From CAZIWX01 sp964543125 (GTDB lineage Bacteria; Fidelibacterota; UBA8477): a stretch of DNA of 46,253 bases. The translations under genes were made by a program, and so were the position numbers. Positions 43,945 through 46,253 of the stretch are shown here, one piece after another (position 1 is the stretch's first letter; every line of letters starts with the position of its first letter). The stretch lies in the NCBI GenBank assembly GCA_964543125.1, contig CAZIWX010000008.1, positions 1 to 46,253 of the forward strand. Reading direction: 5' to 3'. The notes beneath the pieces were generated by a model. It was not told the origin of the DNA, made no database searches, and worked only from the letters and a program-made list of their open reading frames with translations.

Positions 43945-43956
43945 CTCGGAGTGTTG

Positions 43957-45321
43957 ATGGGCCAAGATCTCTGGGGGGCTACCCAGGACGCCCTGCGGAA
44001 ACAGGTGGCGGAACAGACTTTTCAGACCTGGTTTAAGCCGATTTCATTTCTGGCAAAAAACGACGGAACCATCATACTGAAGGTCCCCTCACAATTTTTT
44101 TATGAATGGGTGAAAACACACTATGGGGAAATGGTGGAAGAAACCATTTCATACCTCGCCGGCGAACCCTTAAAGGTTGATTACTCTATTGTTTTAGAGG
44201 AGCAGAAAGAACAACCTCTAAGACCACTTTTTGAACAGGCCAATACACCAAGACAACATATAAATAAACAAGAGTTTACCTCAAATTTAAATGACCAATA
44301 CTCATTTGCAAATTTCGTAGAAGGTCCCAATAATCAATTCGCCAAAGCCGCCGGCCAAGCCGTTGTTGAGGCAAGTAATAATTCCCTGTACAATCCGTTG
44401 GTTGTCTATGGTGGGGTGGGGCTTGGGAAAACACACTTGATTCACGCCGTCGGAAGAGCCTTCCATGAGCTCCGACCCGAAAAACGGGTTATGTATGTGA
44501 CATCGGAAAAATTTACACTGGACTATATTAATGCCATAAAAGAAAACAAAACCGCCCGGTTCAGTAAATTTTACCGGAGCATTGACCTGCTAATTGTGGA
44601 CGACATTCAGTTTTTTCAGAAAAAGGTTCGAACCCAGGAAGAATTTTTTCACACCTTTAACGAACTTTATATGAATGGTCGGCGGATCATCTTATCCACA
44701 GATCGTCCACCGGCTGAATTGGGGCTGCACAACCGGCTTACCTCACGCTTTAACGCCGGACTCATCGTTGATATCCAGGAACCGGATTATGAAACCCGGG
44801 TTGCCATTCTACGCCAGAAAGCCGATGAAACCGGCAGCGAAATACCTTACGAAGTCTTGGAATTTTTAGCCATGAATATCGATACCAATGTCCGTGATCT
44901 GCAGGGCGCATTGATTCGAATGTTAGCCTATGCATCTCTGGTAAAGAGCGACATCACACCCGCACTGGCACGCCGGGTTTTGGCCGAAGTTATGCACAGA
45001 CATGTTCCCGCCAGCATTACGGTCGAGACTATTGTGGAAACCGTGGCGGATAACTTCGGAATTAAAAAGGTAGATATCATGGGGAAGGGACGTCGCCAAG
45101 AGGTTGCGCTAGCCCGGCAAGTTGCCATGTATCTATCGAAAAAATTGACACGAAACTCACTTAAATCAATCGGTTTATCCTTTGGAGGGCGTGATCACAG
45201 CACGGTGATTCATGGTGTAAAATCAATCGGCGAAAAAATGATCCGGGATGAATTATTTAATGCTGAGGTAAAAACACTGGTGCGGCGATTATCCGAATCG
45301 GTGTTGAATCAAGATCAATAA
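43957..45321 (+). CDS. dnaA: Chromosomal replication initiator DnaA
   Basis: The 454-residue protein has the N-terminal DnaB-interaction domain (about 1-75), a variable linker and the AAA+ domain with Walker A GGVGLGKTH (152-160) and Walker B LLIVDDIQFF (211-220). The C-terminal helix-turn-helix has the DnaA signature GRDHSTVIH (about 411-419). It binds DnaA boxes and opens the origin. ATG 43957 is preceded by GGAG at five bases; GTG 43951 and TTG 43954 are weaker alternatives. It is divergent from rpmH and not followed by dnaN, unlike the common dnaA-dnaN order. Confidence 0.96.
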   Translation: MGQDLWGATQDALRKQVAEQTFQTWFKPISFLAKNDGTIILKVPSQFFYEWVKTHYGEMVEETISYLAGEPLKVDYSIVLEEQKEQPLRPLFEQANTPRQHINKQEFTSNLNDQYSFANFVEGPNNQFAKAAGQAVVEASNNSLYNPLVVYGGVGLGKTHLIHAVGRAFHELRPEKRVMYVTSEKFTLDYINAIKENKTARFSKFYRSIDLLIVDDIQFFQKKVRTQEEFFHTFNELYMNGRRIILSTDRPPAELGLHNRLTSRFNAGLIVDIQEPDYETRVAILRQKADETGSEIPYEVLEFLAMNIDTNVRDLQGALIRMLAYASLVKSDITPALARRVLAEVMHRHVPASITVETIVETVADNFGIKKVDIMGKGRRQEVALARQVAMYLSKKLTRNSLKSIGLSFGGRDHSTVIHGVKSIGEKMIRDELFNAEVKTLVRRLSESVLNQDQ

Positions 45322-45362
45322 ACTAGATGATGAACGATACCTAATCTCAAAGGAGAGCCAAA

Positions 45363-45821
45363 ATGCTGGAAGAAGGCCATAAAGCTCCCGGCTTTACTTT
45401 ATATAACCAGGAAAATCAGTCGGTGTCACTCGTTGATTTTTCAGGGAAGAAGGTCGTGCTTTATTTTTATCCCAAAGACAATACACCCGGTTGCACCAAG
45501 GAAGCCTGTAACCTGCGAGACAATTATTCCGTGTTACGGGATAAAGGTGTTGTAGTATTGGGCGTAAGTACTGATAGCGCCAGATCACATGAAAAATTTG
45601 TCAGGAAATACGATTTAAATTTCGACTTGTTGGCAGATACTGAAAAAAAAGTGGTAAATCAGTATGGTGCCTGGGGTGAAAAAAGGATGTATGGCCGAAC
45701 CTACGCGGGTACTCTCCGCCGGACCTATCTGATCAATGAAAAAGGCGTGATTGACAAGGTCTATAAAAAGGTCAGGGTGTCACAACATGCGGAAGATATT
45801 ATAAAGGACTGGAATTTATAA
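45363..45821 (+). CDS. bcp: Thioredoxin-dependent thiol peroxidase (Bcp/PrxQ)
   Basis: The 152-residue peroxiredoxin carries the peroxidatic Cys44 and the resolving Cys49 in DNTPGCTKEAC, the close spacing that marks the BCP/PrxQ class. YPKD, GVSTDS and an RRTYLINEKGVI segment follow. It reduces hydroperoxides with thioredoxin in the cytoplasm. AAAGGAGAGCC precedes the ATG, 41 bases after dnaA, so the two may share a transcript. Confidence 0.92.
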   Translation: MLEEGHKAPGFTLYNQENQSVSLVDFSGKKVVLYFYPKDNTPGCTKEACNLRDNYSVLRDKGVVVLGVSTDSARSHEKFVRKYDLNFDLLADTEKKVVNQYGAWGEKRMYGRTYAGTLRRTYLINEKGVIDKVYKKVRVSQHAEDIIKDWNL

Positions 45822-45972
45822 ACCAGATCTTGAAAAGAAGAGTAAAAGAGCTCATTGATCATTCTGTGGGATTTTGCCTTTACACACCAGCCAAGCCTGA
45901 AAACGCATGCGGCTATTTAGTGTGAAAAACAGCTCTGAAATTAACCGCAGAAAAGAAACAGGGGTTATTAAA

Positions 45973-46253
45973 ATGAAGAAGCAGCGGATGTTGACTTGGG
46001 TATTGGGAATTGGTCTCATCGGTTCATTGCTGAACTGTTCGAATAACACGGAAAAATTGTATCATCAAGCTCAGGCGGAGGCCGAATTGGGATCGCCCGT
46101 CCGGGCAGTGGATCTGCTCAACCGGGTTGAGCAGGAAAATCCAGCTTTTACCGACGCTTATTTGTTGGCGGGCAAGCTTTTCCGTGAAAATAACAACTGT
46201 GATGCGGCCATCGACCAGTACAAACGCGGTCTCATGGCTGGCGCTGATACTGC
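45973..46253 (+). CDS. Lipoprotein with tetratricopeptide-like repeats (cut by window end)
   Basis: The first 93 codons are open to the end of the window. They encode a signal peptide with lipobox SLLNC (Cys22), then helical pairs with TPR spacing (LYHQAQAEAELGSPVRAVDLLNRVEQENP, AYLLAGKLFRENNNCDAAIDQYKRGL). AGGGG lies eight bases before the ATG. Function unknown; proteins of this type often scaffold envelope complexes. Confidence 0.75.
   Translation, partial: MKKQRMLTWVLGIGLIGSLLNCSNNTEKLYHQAQAEAELGSPVRAVDLLNRVEQENPAFTDAYLLAGKLFRENNNCDAAIDQYKRGLMAGADT

Overview
The window is the replication-origin neighbourhood of a bacterial chromosome. It starts at an apparent contig end (15 G) and is cut inside a gene at its right end. 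The organism looks like a Gram-negative member of the Fibrobacterota-Chlorobiota-Bacteroidota (FCB) side of the tree. The evidence is a TonB-dependent receptor with a carboxypeptidase-regulatory-like N-terminus, a large surface protein ending in a type IX secretion (T9SS)-style sorting domain, a PorV-like outer-membrane protein, several lipoproteins and tandem SurA/PrsA-type folding factors. Candidatus Neomarinimicrobiota, Calditrichota or a close relative fits best. This is inference, because there is no rRNA in the window.

Layout. (1) 0-12.4 kb is accessory and housekeeping: a small lipoprotein, a GPH-family sugar symporter, greA, a GNAT/SRPBCC pair, a YgjP-like metallopeptidase, then an octaheme hydroxylamine-oxidoreductase-like cytochrome with a membrane NapC/NirT-type hexaheme partner. 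A Nudix/esterase pair, an AlkD-like glycosylase, a membrane-DCC thiol-redox fusion and a LiaF-like membrane protein follow. (2) 12.5-19.9 kb, minus strand, is a three-gene outer-membrane module: TonB receptor, T9SS cargo, PorV-like protein. It ends at a strong bidirectional terminator. (3) 20.8-30.5 kb, minus strand, is a tightly packed cluster dnaN-recF-dciA-gyrB-gyrA-yggS-divIVA-(PNP-like)-ssb. (4) 30.5-31.0 kb is a gene-free, AT-rich segment with six DnaA-box-like 9-mers, a good oriC candidate. (5) 31.0-43.7 kb, minus strand, is rpmH-rnpA-yidD-yidC-mnmE-mnmG-mfd followed by three rotamase/SurA-like genes. (6) dnaA is divergent on the plus strand at 44 kb, with two more DnaA boxes just upstream, followed by bcp and a TPR lipoprotein.

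Points that stand out. There are two separate DnaA-box clusters about 13 kb apart. Near-consensus parS sites are built into the first codons of mnmG and mfd. mnmE encodes its conserved N-terminus without any ATG/GTG/TTG start. A drastically shortened purine nucleoside phosphorylase-like gene is translationally coupled between divIVA and ssb. There is a hao-like/napC-like pair, and a membrane-DCC fusion whose start is overlapped by a better-initiated micro-ORF. I found no CRISPR array, transposase, tRNA or rRNA. The common neighbours jag, rsmG and parAB are absent from their usual places.
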